Shown here piece after piece: positions 9,637-19,882 of a DNA stretch of 64,000 bases. The notes under the pieces were generated by a model. That model was not told the origin of the DNA. It searched no databases and was given only the letters and a program-made list of their open reading frames with translations. The position numbers were made by a program, and so were the translations under genes. This DNA is from Trema orientale (taxonomy: Eukaryota > Streptophyta > Magnoliopsida > Rosales > Cannabaceae): assembly GCA_002914845.1 (NCBI GenBank), contig JXTC01000156.1, positions 202,991-266,990 on the forward strand, written 5' to 3'. The stretch's first letter is position 1, and every line of letters starts with the position of its first letter.

Positions 9637-11170
9637 TCAAACTCTTGGTTTAAAAATATCACATTTTGATCTAGTTATCATCTTGTGATTATTTCTCGAC
9701 ATCTCAGGTGGGACTACAGGTAGAACTTCGGGTAACTCTTCACGAAGAGAAGCTTCATTTGTTGCAGAAACAAAATTCATAGGAATAGGAGGAGTTTGTG
9801 AATCAGTCTGATTAGTAGATAAAGTGGCTATGCTTCTGAACACCAAAATCTTGTGAAGGTATACTAGTTTGATTACTTGAGGTTGAATGGCTAAGCTGTT
9901 GAGCTCTCTTTAACAAAGTGGGAATGTTAGAACCAACAGTAGGGATGGATGAGGAAGTGATACCTGAGGCAGCTTTGTGTTGTTTAGCAAAAGGGAAGCT
10001 TCTCTCATCAAAGATGACATCTCTTGAAATGTATATTCTCCCTGAGGTATATAGGCATTTGTATCCTTTATGGTTGAGGCTATAGCTAATAAAGGTACAA
10101 ACTCTAGACCTGAAACTCATTTTGTGTCTGTTATATGGTCTGAAATTGGGATAGCAAGCTGCACCAAACACTTTGAGAGAATGATAATCAGGAATCCTGT
10201 GAAAAAGTATTTCAAGCGGACTTAAATTGTTAAGACCAACAGATGGTAGTCTATTGATAAGGTAAACAACTGCTCTATAAGCCTTATCCCGATATTTTAA
10301 AGGGATATGAGCTTTGGCAATCATAGCTAAACCATTCTCCACTACATATGTATGTTATATAAGCCTTATCCCGATTTTTTTAAAGGGATATGAGCATTGG
10401 CAATCATAGCTAAACCATTCTCCACCATCTCTGTGCTTACGCTCTGCAACACCTGAATACATTTTGCTCATGAGTTCAACTCTAAATCATGAAGTAAATT
10501 GGTAAATACTTGGTATTCTCCTCCCTACTCTGCCTTGATTTTGTAGCCAATTTGTAACTCAACATTGTTTTTGAAATTCGCAAAGGTTTTAAGTGCATCA
10601 AATTTGTTGCATAACATGTAAACCCCAGTATACCTTGAAAAGGCATCTATAAAGTGAATATAGTATCCATATCCATTTGAAGACTGAACAGGTGTTGGAC
10701 CCAAAGATCAATAGAACAAGTTGAAGTGGATACTCATATATATTGTCTGAATGTGGAATGAAGACTTGTGATGTTTGACAAAACAACAGGCTAAGCAAAA
10801 AACTTGGAACAACTTTATTGATACAAGGTATTTTACATTTATTGAGTACATTTTTGACAGCTTTTTCAGAAGGATGTCCAAATCTACTATGCCAAAAATC
10901 AAAGACATTGTCTTTATTTTGAACCAGTCTACAGTTAGTTAGTATCGCTGCTACCGCTGGAATTTGAATCTGAAACTAAACTCCTAGAGTGTTAAGACCC
11001 GTCATTAGTTGTCACCAAGGCAGTACTTTGTGATCTTGACAATAGTCCAGCTTGTTTATTCTTCAACTCTTTGAGTGCTGCAACTTCTTTAAGCTGATCG
11101 TGTTTAAAAGCGTGAAGTCCTCTTTCAAGTTTCCCTTCCAATAATGTTGGTTGTGTTGCTTGATCCTTAA
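9637..11170 (-). pseudogene. Copia A integrase remnant
   Basis: The longest frame (9812-10342) holds the integrase C-terminal part: YRAVVYLINRLPSVGL, LFHRIPDYHSLKVFGAACYP and GYKCLYTSGRIYISRDVIFDE, all typical of Ty1/copia. Earlier integrase text is scattered over 10450-11170 (for example HDQLKEVAALKELKNKQAG near 11050). A copy of about 75 bp is duplicated at 10260-10432. Frameshifted throughout. Confidence 0.75.
10260..10432. repeat. Local duplication inside copia A integrase
   Basis: A segment of about 75-80 bp (AAGCCTTATCCCGAT...ACCATTCTCCAC) occurs twice head to tail with small changes. It probably arose after the element died. Confidence 0.75.
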
Positions 11171-11581
11171 GGCTATGTTTGGTAGGGAGGATTTGTGGGA
11201 GGATGGAAAGGGTTGGAGGGAGAGGTGAAGTCTTTAGTTTGGTAAGACTCAGGGGGATTGAGCGAGGGAGAGGAGAGGTGGAGAGATGAACTCCCCTCTC
11301 GAGCCCACCATTTTCAATCCTCCCACTAATGGGAGGATTTAATCTTCTCGTTATTTTTTTATGTAAAATGACAAATATATTCATTTTAAAATTTATTAAA
11401 AAGTATTTAAAATGGATAATATAGAAATTTTAGAACTAAATACTCTTCCTCTGTCATATTCTTCATCTTGCTTATCAAAAAACTTAAAAGGATTGACATT
11501 CTCCTCTCCCTTCTTCACATTCTCCCTCCTTCCTAAGCTATCCCTCCTTCCTACTCTCTTTCCCTCCCACCAAACATAGTG
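11171..11581. mobile_element. Tourist-like MITE inside copia A
   Basis: 411 bp with inverted ends GGCTATGTTTGG and CCAAACATAGTG, flanked by TAA on both sides (11168-11170, 11582-11584). Removing it plus one TAA rejoins the copia reading FEFHPTACFV with KDQATQPTLLEG on the minus strand, which confirms the boundaries. It has no ORF of its own. Confidence 0.85.
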
Positions 11582-11584
11582 TAA

Positions 11585-12240
11585 CAAAACAGGCAGTGGG
11601 ATGAAACTCAAAGAAACACTCATTATCTCTTGCAAATTTAGATAACACTAATAAGATTCTTTGTAATACTTGGAACTTGTAAAAGTTGATTTAAATCAAG
11701 CAATCTTGTTCGTCATTAGAAGAAAAATGGGAATAACACATATGTTTGATTAACAAACCTGCACCATTGCCCATGTGAATCTTTTCAGCCATGAAGAAGT
11801 CATTCTTTGTCATCAGATTATTTTCATCAAGACTGACATGGTTTGTAGCCCTGGAGTCGGGGTACCAGTTGAGATCATTGTCCAATTCTGGTGTGGCCAT
11901 CATTGCTGTCATCTGTTGAGATGTGCCAGGATTTGTTCCTGGACCTTTATAGGTTTGATCAACATAATAAAAATAACTGAGTACTGTGTGATCAAATTTC
12001 CCACAAAACTGGCACTTGGGTTTGCTGTAAGCAAACCTCGACCATTTCCTCGGCCTCTTCTGTAGTTCTGTTTCCATACGGAGAAAACATTCGTCGACCA
12101 TTAACCGAATTAACATTCTGTCCTTGACCCTGATATCCACGTCCGTGACCATGAAAACCACCTCTTGGCTGACCATTATTAGTGGCAAGATTTACAGTAG
12201 TCTGCACAGAATCTAGACTTTGATGATGTTGCTCAACACG
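11585..12240 (-). pseudogene. Copia A gag C-terminus and protease remnant
   Basis: In order on the minus strand: Gly-rich RNA-binding text (GGFHGHGRGYQGQGQ), a zinc knuckle CQFCGKFDHTVLSYFY whose last Cys is replaced, the protease motif WYPDSRATNHV (DSGATNHV in active relatives) and KIHMGNGAGL. The substituted Gly and Cys plus several frame changes mark it as inactive. Confidence 0.8.
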
Positions 12241-13779
12241 GGAATTGTTGGTAACCATCATATGGTGCAGCGGAAGGTGGTGGATGTAATATTCAAAATT
12301 TTACACCCATATCAGAGTTTAGAAATCTTTATGATATTGTTGTTTTAATACATGGAATAGAAAAACTATTGACAAGAAAAATAAGAACGAACCTTTCTTG
12401 TATTTTTCTTCTTTTCCTTACGATGAGGTTGTGTCTCTTTCAACGGCTATGAAACCACGATCTTCCTCACCAAGCCTCAGCACCAATGAACAGGAGAGTG
12501 GGCTCCTAATAGTCACAATCTAATTGTTTCTATCACACACTTTTCTTGAGAAAAACTTGCTATATGTCTCAACACATGAGATAGCAAGAGTAAGGAGATT
12601 AGAGAGGAAGGAAAAAACACTCTACACGTTAAAAACTTATTCCTTGCCTGAGAAAATATTTTTTTTTGCGTTAAAAACTCCAACCCCCATCGGCCTCCTC
12701 ATGCAATTAACGTGTAGAAAAAAATTTTCCTTCTTTTCTTTTGATTCACACGCATAGGATCTCAAATTTTGCCAATTAATTCATTATTAATTGCCATATA
12801 TTTTCAAATAGAAAAAACAATTTTTTCTTAAAAGGAAACTCAAAAACACGGCAAAGGGGTTGGTGGAATTTTCTCCTGTTGAAAAACTTTTAACGTGTAA
12901 AAAAAATTCCATTTAGGTTTTAAACTATTTAAAACCATGTGAAACACAACATATAACAATTAAATAGGAAATAAAATTCCCTCCCCATGAAAAGGGTTTA
13001 CACGCATAACACCATATTTATTGTGTAAAATTTATTTCCTATTAAGTTGAAATATCTTTCCATCCTTTTAAAATTATCTATTTAATTTATTTAATTAATT
13101 CCATATAATTTAATTTGGAAACAAAATATAACTATTTCAAACATATCCTCTTACACGTTTAAAGAAAAAAAAATTTCCTCAATTTCTTTTTCAAATTAAC
13201 GTGTAAGCTTGTCTTGCACAAGATAATGTTCAAAATAAAATTTNCTGATATCCAATCTAGTGGGTACTGCACTCTCAAAGACCTGAATACAGGTACACTT
13301 TCTGCACCAACCAACTTAAAATTCATCAAGAAATATTTCATATAGTTTTCTAGACACCTCAATATCTAGGAACTATTATAGATGAAATTTTCATCATATG
13401 CTAAATGGTTGGTATTCATCTTAGATTGCATTCATAAAAGATCTCTATCTAAGCAATCTATATTTTTTACCGTGATAGTTGTACAAATCCTAAGTAGGGT
13501 AAAAACTACACCCAAAAGTATTCTTTGGTACGAGCATTTTGCTGCCAAGATACATTGGAACTGGAGACTGTTAGTATAAACCCGAAAATTGGATATTTCC
13601 TGAAAGTATCTTTTGATTCAAGCCTATGCTGCCAATAATATCAGGAACAACGAATCGAGATTAGACTATACTAAGCCTGAAAGTACCCCTTGGTATGAGC
13701 TTATGCTACCGGCAGGTACATTGGAACCAGGATTTGTCAGTATATATCCTAATCGATGCTCTTGTACAACTCAGGTTTA

Positions 13780-13925
13780 AAATATAAATTGGGCACACAC
13801 CCCAATCTAAACTGGGCGCACACCCCAGTCTAAACATATAATTGGGCGCACACCTCATTCTAAATATATAATTTGGGCGCACACCCCATTCTAAACTTAT
13901 AATTGGGCGCATACCCCAATTTTAA
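13780..13925. repeat. Short tandem repeat with GGGCGCACACCCC core
   Basis: Five units of about 25-32 bp, each a GGGCGCACACCCC-type core followed by A/T-rich TCTAAAC.TATAATT. Each core is self-complementary at its ends (GGG...CCC). It lies in element B. The 68-aa minus-strand frame over it is only the repeat read through. Confidence 0.85.
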
Positions 13926-15087
13926 GAATAATTTGGCTTTTATCATTTCAAAAGTCCAAATAACTGATAATTAATTATCATTTAGTCCAATATTGAAATT
14001 TTTATTAATTTCTATATTTTTCTTTGCATTGGACTAATCTCTTATTTTGCATATTCTCACACTGCTCACGTGGCTCGCATGCGAGAAAAATATATGCAAA
14101 CAAGCACGCTTATGGTGACGAAGCTGCAATATCAAGACTGAAGTTTGTCATCTCTGCAAAAAGTTTTATTAACAAGGAAGAAATCAGAATGGGTCATTCT
14201 AGGCAATGTTCAAGCTAAACTCCAAAATTTGTTGTTCAAATGCAACGTACTCTTTTTCCTTTCTAGAGATTTTTCCCACTGGGTTTTGCTCTAGTAAGGT
14301 TTTAACGAGGCGTTGTTTGGGTTGGGCCAATCCAATAGAAATGTTTTGGCATGACTATCTGGAACCCAACTAGAGCTAGCTATCTGCTACTTGGAGCTTG
14401 CCTACAGAACGTGTCACATGTTCTTTTCAGATTTGAAGAAAATTATATTATCTTACTGGTGGGTGCCAACCTAGTTGGGATGTGCCTGTAAGGTAATGGT
14501 GCTTCGTCTTCTCCAAAAGAAGAAATTCTCCCTTTATGAATGCGGAATTTTCAAGGCACATTTGAAGACCATATTCATTCACATTAGTGAGCTCTAGCGA
14601 ATGGTCACATTCACTATAGCTCAGGGGACTTAATGTTTTGGGGTGTGACAAATTTTTATAATTAGTCACTAACTAAAAATATTAAGTCACACATAATGTG
14701 ATAATTGTGCAATATGGGGTTAATTAATAAAATGTGACGGGTCAAAATTACACAAGAAAATTTTGACATCTTGAGACAAATGTCAATTTATTATTGGGAC
14801 ATAGTCAAATTCACGCCACATCATCAAGAAAATTGGACCCCAATACCATGCCATGTGTCAAGTAATTATTTGACCCATTTATTACATGTGTCAAAACCTA
14901 AGCTATGACTATATAGTATAAAGACACCTCATAAGTACGTGTCAATATAGTTGACACCCAAATTATGTACTAGAAGTCGGCAAAAGCTTCAGCCATCCAC
15001 CTATATATATGCTTGTATAATCACTTGTAAGAAAAAGAAGTTTTTTTTTTTTCTTTCTTAACCGACAGAAAGTAATAGACATCAATT

Positions 15088-15089
<2 letters not shown>

Positions 15090-15120
<31 letters not shown>
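15090..15120. repeat. (TC)n microsatellite
   Basis: About 15 uninterrupted CT units within the Tat-type LTR. Confidence 0.95.
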
Positions 15121-15123
<3 letters not shown>

Positions 15124-16661
15124 TTTTATACCGAAACCTTGAAGCTTGGCCTTGGTTACTATGCTTGACAGCCCGTGATGGCTCTCTATCTTCTCCATCT
15201 TTCCTTTCTTCTCTCTTCATAGTTTGTAACCTTTTCCTTCTTCTTCTTTAATTAAATCAGGCCATTGCTTCTCTCTCTCAAGTACAAACAACCAGACCAT
15301 CATTATTGTTTGTCATGTTCTTGATTATCTTACCAAAGCACTTAATTTTCACTTTCTTCCGTTCATTTTTTTTTCGTTTGACCAGCCTATATAGCTTTGA
15401 TCAATATCATTCTTCTATTAGCCTTGTTTTCCTGCAACCCGTGTGTTATATTTCATAAACGTCTCATGAAAATTCAAAGGATTAATCTTTGACCGTCGTC
15501 TTTAATCAACCACTATATCATCATTATCTTTCTTTCTCACCGTGACTATTCTTTGTCATTAACTCATTTTTATTTTATTTGCGCCTTTCACGAAACTTGT
15601 TAATCAAGTTCCCACACACATACACAAATTCATACACGATACACACATATATATACACCTATATAAATATATATTCATACACATTTCTATCTTTGTTGTG
15701 CATGTATTTCTTTAATTAGTTCTGTATGTCACATCACCTTTTTTTTTTTTTTTTTTTTTACTAACTTGTACAACAAGTTTTTCTGTGCACGCAGTTTCTA
15801 ATTCATGTACTGCAGTGATTTTTGGGTACCGAGCTACTCTCCACACTCTCGTGCTTGACCTGTAGCATAAGTTCGAGGTTTTGCGCTCTCTACATTTTAT
15901 ATTTATATTTATATATATATATATCTCTACCTTGGCGAGTAATTTGTATTGTTGCTCTAAGTGCAATCAATTACTACGCTCCCCCTTCCCTGTAAAGTAA
16001 TCTGTATTGCTGCTCTAAGTGCAATCGATCGCTTTACTCCCCTTTTAATTATTGTGCGCATTTATTTAGTGATCTGTGTTGTTTTCCCTGCAACCGGTCA
16101 CATCGCTTTATTTAAATTTCAGCACTTTAATTTCAGTTATTTATTATTATTTACGATGATATGGCTGGTCTTACCGCCTCGTAATTCTAACCCCTCTAAC
16201 TACTAAAACTGGCATATGGACGGTATCGCCTTCGTCAGTTTCTAACTATTTATTTTTCTGCAATTAATTTCTGTTGCTAACTTCTAGTTGACGCTATGGT
16301 CGGTTTATTCGCCTTAGTCAACTAGTAATATTTAAATTCCTGTCTATTTATTTATTGCATTATTATATTACTTCTAGTCTTCAGTTGACAATATGGTCAG
16401 TTTATTCGCCTCCGTCAACTTTCAATATTATTTTATTTCTGCTGCACACTAAGTGAGTCATCCTTGCAACCGCCAATCTTATCGAAATACGTAGGAAGAG
16501 TTGTTCTTATTGCAACCACCTATCTTGTTTCGACACGTGGAAGTGTTGTGACGACCCTTTCTGCTGTGCATTCTAATGGTATAACCCAATTATCTTCTGT
16601 TTTGTCTTAATTAAGTACAGGTCATACTAATTAATCCAGAGCACAACTCCGACCCCGAACA
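15121..16661 (+). repeat. Tat-type 5' LTR, repetitive 3' half
   Basis: Non-coding. It holds small internal duplications: TTGCTCTAAGTGCAATC twice (15950-16027), and three related GTTGAC.ATATGGTC.GTTTATTCGCC units at about 16205-16430. It ends in CA before the primer site. The last 34 bp recur at 17840-17873. Confidence 0.6.
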
Positions 16662-16739
16662 TTAAAAGGCGACTCCGCTGGGGACTAGCCAAAGGAAAAC
16701 TGACGTTTCTTCGGGATTCCCAAGATCCGCAAGAGCATC

Positions 16740-17055
16740 TTCACTCGGCAGTGTACTGTTACTCTGCCCGCTCCATTTCTCAACATCCGGTGGGGTACCA
16801 TTACTCTGTCCCTTTCATTTTCGATACCTGACGGTGTACCGTTACTCTATCCGGTATGCCGTTACTTTGTCCATTTCATTTTCGACACTCGACGGTGTGC
16901 CGTTACTCTATCCGGTATACCGTTACTCTATCCGTTTCATTTTCGACACCTGACGGTGTACCGTTGCTCTCTCCGGTATACCGTTACTCTGCTCGGTTCA
17001 TCTTTCGACAGTCGGCGGTGTACCGTTACTCTTTCCGGTATACCGTTATTCTGTC
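16740..17055 (+). repeat. Tandem repeat in the Tat-type leader
   Basis: About five imperfect units of roughly 65 bp built on GACGGTGTACCGTTACTCT and CCGGTATACCGTTACTC. GTATACCG and GGTGTACC are near-palindromes. It lies between the primer site and gag; it is open in one frame (16856-17065) but has no recognisable protein. Confidence 0.85.
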
Positions 17056-17195
17056 ATCCTCTTGAAACTCCATCAAATTTCTTTTAATTTTTCGTCCCAA
17101 ACTTCTGTCAAATTTCTGTCCCCCTCTTTCCAGAACTTTCCTCTAAAAAAAAAAAAAAAAATCTCTCATTTCTTTCTTTTCTTCCTTTCCTCAAA

Positions 17196-17838
17196 ATGGC
17201 GGACGACCAAAATCCGGTAATCAATACCGAAGCTCAATCTCTTCTTGCTAAATTAGCAGCCTCACTAGACAGCATGAGGCAAACTCAAGCAGACATGCAA
17301 TTATCTCATGCTGAAATTCTCCAAAGAATTACCAACATCGAAAAATCTCATGAAGCCGGACCTTCTACTCCAGCTCCCCCTCAGAACAACACTTCTCATG
17401 CCTCAAATCAAGACCATGCCAATCCTACTGCCACAACTTTAACTGGTACTGATAATGAAGCTTCCAAAAGTTTTATTACAAAAGAAGAATTACAAGAAAT
17501 GCTCAAGTCTGAAACAGAAAAAGCTAGCAAGATTGTTGCTGCGGTGGACTTCCAACCTCCATATCCTGCCAGTATTCTTTCCAAACCATATCCGAAGGAT
17601 TATACTAATCCTCGATTTAAGAAATTTGATGGGAAGAAAGGAAACGCTAGGGAACATGTTATTGGTTTCCTAGATGATTTGGGAGTCTACGCCAGTGACC
17701 ATGAATTAAGGCTGAGAGAGTTCTCAAAATCTCTCACCGACCGAGCATATTCTTGGTTCGTCAATTTACCAGCAGGCAGTATTGGTACCTGGGAGGAGTT
17801 GGTAACGATATTTTGCACAAAATTCTTTGCAGCAGAAC
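17196..17838 (+). pseudogene. Tat/Ogre-type gag, N-terminal part
   Basis: Starts ATGGCGGACGACC after a polypyrimidine/poly-A leader. Coiled-coil-like N-terminus (LAKLAASLDSMRQTQADMQ), then the gag core: PPYPASILSKPYPKDYTNPR, KFDGKKGNAREHVIGFLDD, LRLREFSKSLTDRAYSWF and GTWEELVTIFCTKFF. Cut off at the N at 17839 after about 214 residues; zinc knuckle, protease and pol are absent. Confidence 0.88.
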
Positions 17839-18725
17839 NTAATTAATCCAGAGCACAACTCCGACCCCGAACAAATTTACTCAAAGCAAACATAAAGTTT
17901 TGTCCATTTGATCATTACATATAGATCAATCCTCCATAAATGATTCGTAAATAGAGTTTGGCTTGTCATCCGTTTTCCTCTCTATTTACTTCTTTATCCT
18001 TAAGTTCCCATGATTTTCTAATGAACAACAAATTCATGATCGAATCATAAATTGAGCGCTCTATCGTTCAAGTACCAAATCATTACTAAAGGGAATCATT
18101 TCTCTAACTTCCGTTAGGAAGGAATGGATTCCATATTGTTAATTAATATTCCCAGCTATCTATAGTCTCATGCCTCCAACATATAAGAATTTGGTCCAGT
18201 ATAAATTAAGACGTTACCGAATACATCAAGAGACATAAAAATACAAACAGGAGTCTATTAATTACTCAGGATTAAGATCATTCCATATATGATCATTTGT
18301 TGATAAATTTGAGCATTCTGTTCTGTAACGGATGTTTATCGAATATTCAAATTTATCTGGTCCAGTCCTATATAATCTCAATTATATATAGTACCTCCAT
18401 TTGATGTCACTACATAAACAGTCCGGATAAGACTGTTCCATTCTCAATGGTAATGGACCGTACTAGGATTATTTATATTAAAGATCCCAGCTTTAATAAT
18501 TAATCACGGACTAATTTTAGATTATATCCCTTAAACTTAATCCTCTTGTATGTATAACTTTTATACATACTAAGTTTAAGGTCACATTTTATAATCACGG
18601 AATTTTCATGATATTTTTATATTATCATAAATAATATATACAAGCAAATAAAAAATCAAATATATTTATTTATTAGCAAGTCATTGTTTACATTTTGCTC
18701 TTAGGGCAAAAACACCAACAGGAAT

Positions 18726-19420
18726 CATGTGCTTACAAAAGCGATCTAACTTGCTCAACGCCATAGGAATCAGGTTGAGTAGTAACAGTTATCACAAACG
18801 ACTCATAATCAGCAGGCAATCCATTAAGTATGGCTATCACATGATCTCGTTCAGACACCATAGAACCAGCAGAGATCAACATATCAACAAGGGTTTTGAT
18901 TTTAAGAAGATACTCAGAGATAGAAAAGGAACCTTTCTTCATATTCTGCAGTTGACTCTTGTACTGCAAAATTTTTGCTTGACTCTCAGATTTAAAATGA
19001 GCTTCCAGCGCTGACCAGATCTCATGTGAAGGTTTCTTTTCCAACCATTTGAGCCAAAACACCTTCAATCATTGATGATAGAAGACACCCAACAAGTAAA
19101 CTGTCCTGTTGCTCCCAATCAAGAAGGTCTTGACTCTTGATTTACTTTGTTCTGAATTGCATCATTTTCAGAGAGAAATTTCGCTGGAACAGGCTTGTTC
19201 CCAGGCAAGAAATGTTGTAGGCAATGGCCTTTGACAGTGTCCATGATTTGTTGTCTCCACAGAAGAAAGTTAGGATTGTCGAGCTTTACCGCCAACGAGT
19301 GATTGAACGAGACTGGAGTAAACTTCTATGAAGCTGCCATTGTTGAACTGATTTTCTAAACCTTCAAACTGAGATGAACGAACTCTTAATCTTGAACCTC
19401 TAAACCCTGCTCGGATACCC
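18726..19420 (-). pseudogene. Copia A gag N-terminal part
   Basis: The minus-strand frame 18733-19068 shows a copia gag (UBN2-like) with EIWSALEAHFKSESQAKILQ, MKKGSFSISEYLLKIKTLVD and ERDHVIAILNGLPADYESF. The N-terminal part (19069-19360) is in other frames. It continues at 12240 beyond element B. Confidence 0.85.
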
Positions 19421-19602
19421 TGTTAAGAAAGACTATCCACAGAGAAAAACAAGAATGTGATTATACTGATTGATCTAAAATGTCTACTATTCTATTTATA
19501 GAAGCATTAGTATGTTCTGTTAACTAAACAAATTTCTAACTAACTTCCTACTCTGGTCTAACTTTACTAACAGAATGCTGACTAACCTCTTAGTCCTAAT
19601 AT
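19421..19602 (-). repeat. 5' LTR of copia A
   Basis: About 181 bp, TGTTAAGAAAG...CCTAATA; matches 2569-2821 apart from the duplicated part and scattered changes, so it is clearly older than the gypsy LTR pair. Confidence 0.75.
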
Positions 19603-19882
19603 TTTTCTCCTGATCACTAATATGATGGGGCCACAAAGAGTTATTATTTTGTAATTTTGGATTTACAGTATGCCTTTTCAATTCAATAAATTAACATTAA
19701 GTTTGTCTAGATTCTAATATGCTAGTCCCACATTGTCATTAAATATCCTTCTAAACATAATTTTGTCAATTTTTAATGGTATTCTTTGGCAAATTGATGC
19801 CTGGGAAGTGGAGGATGAATATCACGTTTTGTTTTGCTCTCATGCTAAGTAGATTCAACTTTCTTTGCTTTTATTATGGAAG

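Larger units (their letters stand above)
14640..17873 (+). mobile_element. Tat/Ogre-type Ty3/gypsy fragment (5' LTR, leader, gag start)
   Basis: Plus-strand element: 5' LTR ending ...CCCCGAACA at 16661, a primer site GGCGACTCCGCTGGGGAC (16668-16685; Tat/Ogre elements often use this tRNA-Arg-type site, from memory), a repetitive leader, and gag from 17196. At 17839 a single N joins it to a second copy of the LTR end (17840-17873). Nearly all of pol and the 3' LTR are missing, through deletion or assembly collapse. The left end is uncertain: a promoter-like TATATAGTATAAAG at 14909-14922 lies inside the LTR, and a CCCACTGGGTTTTG...AACGAGGC retroelement motif at 14270-14320 may be part of this or another element. 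Confidence 0.65.
12246..18720 (-). mobile_element. LTR-like element B (solo-LTR-like or non-autonomous)
   Basis: Ends TGTTGG/CCAACA with a perfect GGAAT target duplication (12241-12245, 18721-18725). Closing the gap rejoins copia gag (LAHDS / SRVEQHHQ). I see no direct repeat between the two ends: the minus strand starts TGTTGGTGTTTTTGCCCTAA and finishes CTTCCGCTGCACC...ACCAACA. It therefore looks like one long LTR (about 2-3 kb) or an LTR-less derivative, opened by a second insertion (the Tat-type fragment ending at 17873). 12250-13240 and 17874-18720 carry no coding sequence. Contains single-N gaps at 13243 and 17839. Confidence 0.65.
2569..19602 (-). mobile_element. Ty1/copia retrotransposon A, split by nested insertions
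   Basis: Minus-strand element with terminal TGTTAA.../...CTAACA repeats at 2569-2821 and 19421-19602 and a TTTTC target duplication (2564-2568 and about 19603-19607). A weak initiator-tRNA-like primer site lies beside the right LTR (GGGTATCCGAGC on the minus strand). The copia parts lie at 18726-19420 (gag), 11585-12240 (gag end and protease), 8807-11170 (integrase and RT) and 2822-3526 (RNase H). All have frameshifts and stops, so the element is dead. It lies in intron 4 of the HD2-like gene. Removing the three inserts leaves about 5 kb, a normal copia size. Confidence 0.85.

Noticed and set aside
13706-13912. 68-aa minus-strand frame with repeated WGVRPNYIFR-like text
   Set aside because: Simply the translated tandem repeat.
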